In this document: positions 13,906 to 14,003 of the stretch, one piece after another | How the letters are laid out: the number at the start of each line of letters is the position of its first letter | Position numbering within the stretch: the stretch's first letter is position 1 | Assembly: GCA_030622295.1 (NCBI GenBank) | Contig: JAUXGI010000006.1 | Span: 1 to 14,003, forward strand | Origin: Planctomycetota bacterium | GTDB lineage: Bacteria > Planctomycetota > B129-G9 | DNA length: 14,003 nt | Direction: 5' to 3' | The notes under the pieces: model-generated | Seen by the model: the letters and a program-made list of their open reading frames with translations, nothing else | What the model was told of the DNA's origin: nothing | Databases searched by the model: none | Program-made: the position numbers and the translations under genes

Positions 13906-14003
13906 CCGAGTGTTTCGGCGGCAGTATGTGGCTGGCGGCAGGGGGACGTTGTGGCCACAACGTCCCCCTGCCGCCAGCCACATACTGCCGCCGAAACACT
14001 CGG
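13906..14003. repeat. Perfect 98-base palindrome reaching the window end
   Basis: Bases 13906-13954 are the exact reverse complement of 13955-14003, 49 bases per arm with no loop; the centre reads GTTGTGGCCACAAC. The match runs to the very last base, so the true palindrome may be longer. No T tail and no coding sense is seen. It may be a real cruciform-forming element, part of a mobile element, or a fold-back made during amplification or assembly. Confidence 0.95.

Noticed and set aside
13906..14003. Reading the terminal palindrome as a transposon end or origin
   Set aside because: No transposase, target-site duplication or replication gene is visible, and the symmetry is cut by the window edge, so no such identity can be supported.
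1..14003. CRISPR array, phage or defence system
   Set aside because: No regularly spaced direct repeats and no cas, restriction, toxin or phage motifs were seen in any gene; the repeats present are short and degenerate.

Overview
The window is 14 kb of bacterial, GC-rich, chromosome-like DNA with seven protein genes (one cut by the left edge) and two tRNA genes. There is no plasmid, phage or transposase gene. I cannot fix the organism from sequence alone. The huge secreted PQQ-propeller/TPR/PDZ protein, a single prepilin peptidase, B12-radical-SAM chemistry and tryptophanase, together with short degenerate tandem repeats between genes, suggest an environmental, probably anaerobic bacterium of the Planctomycetota/PVC kind. 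That placement is inference.

Layout. Positions 1-5380 are read leftward. A promoter with a perfect -10 box at 5352-5380 drives an unusual fused gene (alpha/beta hydrolase joined to a ketopantoate-reductase-type dehydrogenase, 5313-3472). This is followed after 26 bases by an enolase-superfamily enzyme (3445-2312). Then come DNA polymerase IV (dinB, 2218-1043) and a type IV prepilin peptidase (911 to beyond the edge). Positions 5457-5766 hold a leftward tRNA-Val/tRNA-Asp unit with its own sigma-70-like promoter and a hairpin at its end. Between the two tRNAs lies a 31-bp imperfect inverted repeat built of 7-base units.

Positions 5728-6121 are a gene-poor gap with an orphan terminator-like hairpin, a candidate promoter and a run of ten G. 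A 1,497-residue exported protein follows (6122-10615, rightward). It converges on a B12-binding radical SAM enzyme (12088-10694, leftward), and a nearly perfect palindromic terminator sits between the two stop codons. A divergent promoter region then leads to a tryptophanase (12386-13762). The window ends in a perfect 98-base palindrome that runs exactly to the last base.

How the genes relate. The fused hydrolase/dehydrogenase and the enolase-superfamily enzyme are the only pair that look like a dedicated pathway: a hydrolysis, an NAD(P)H-dependent 2-keto acid reduction, and an alpha-proton abstraction (epimerisation, cycloisomerisation or dehydration). This is the best candidate here for undescribed chemistry. 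The other genes look like independent units. The 98-base terminal palindrome is the most striking DNA structure, but an assembly fold-back must be excluded first.
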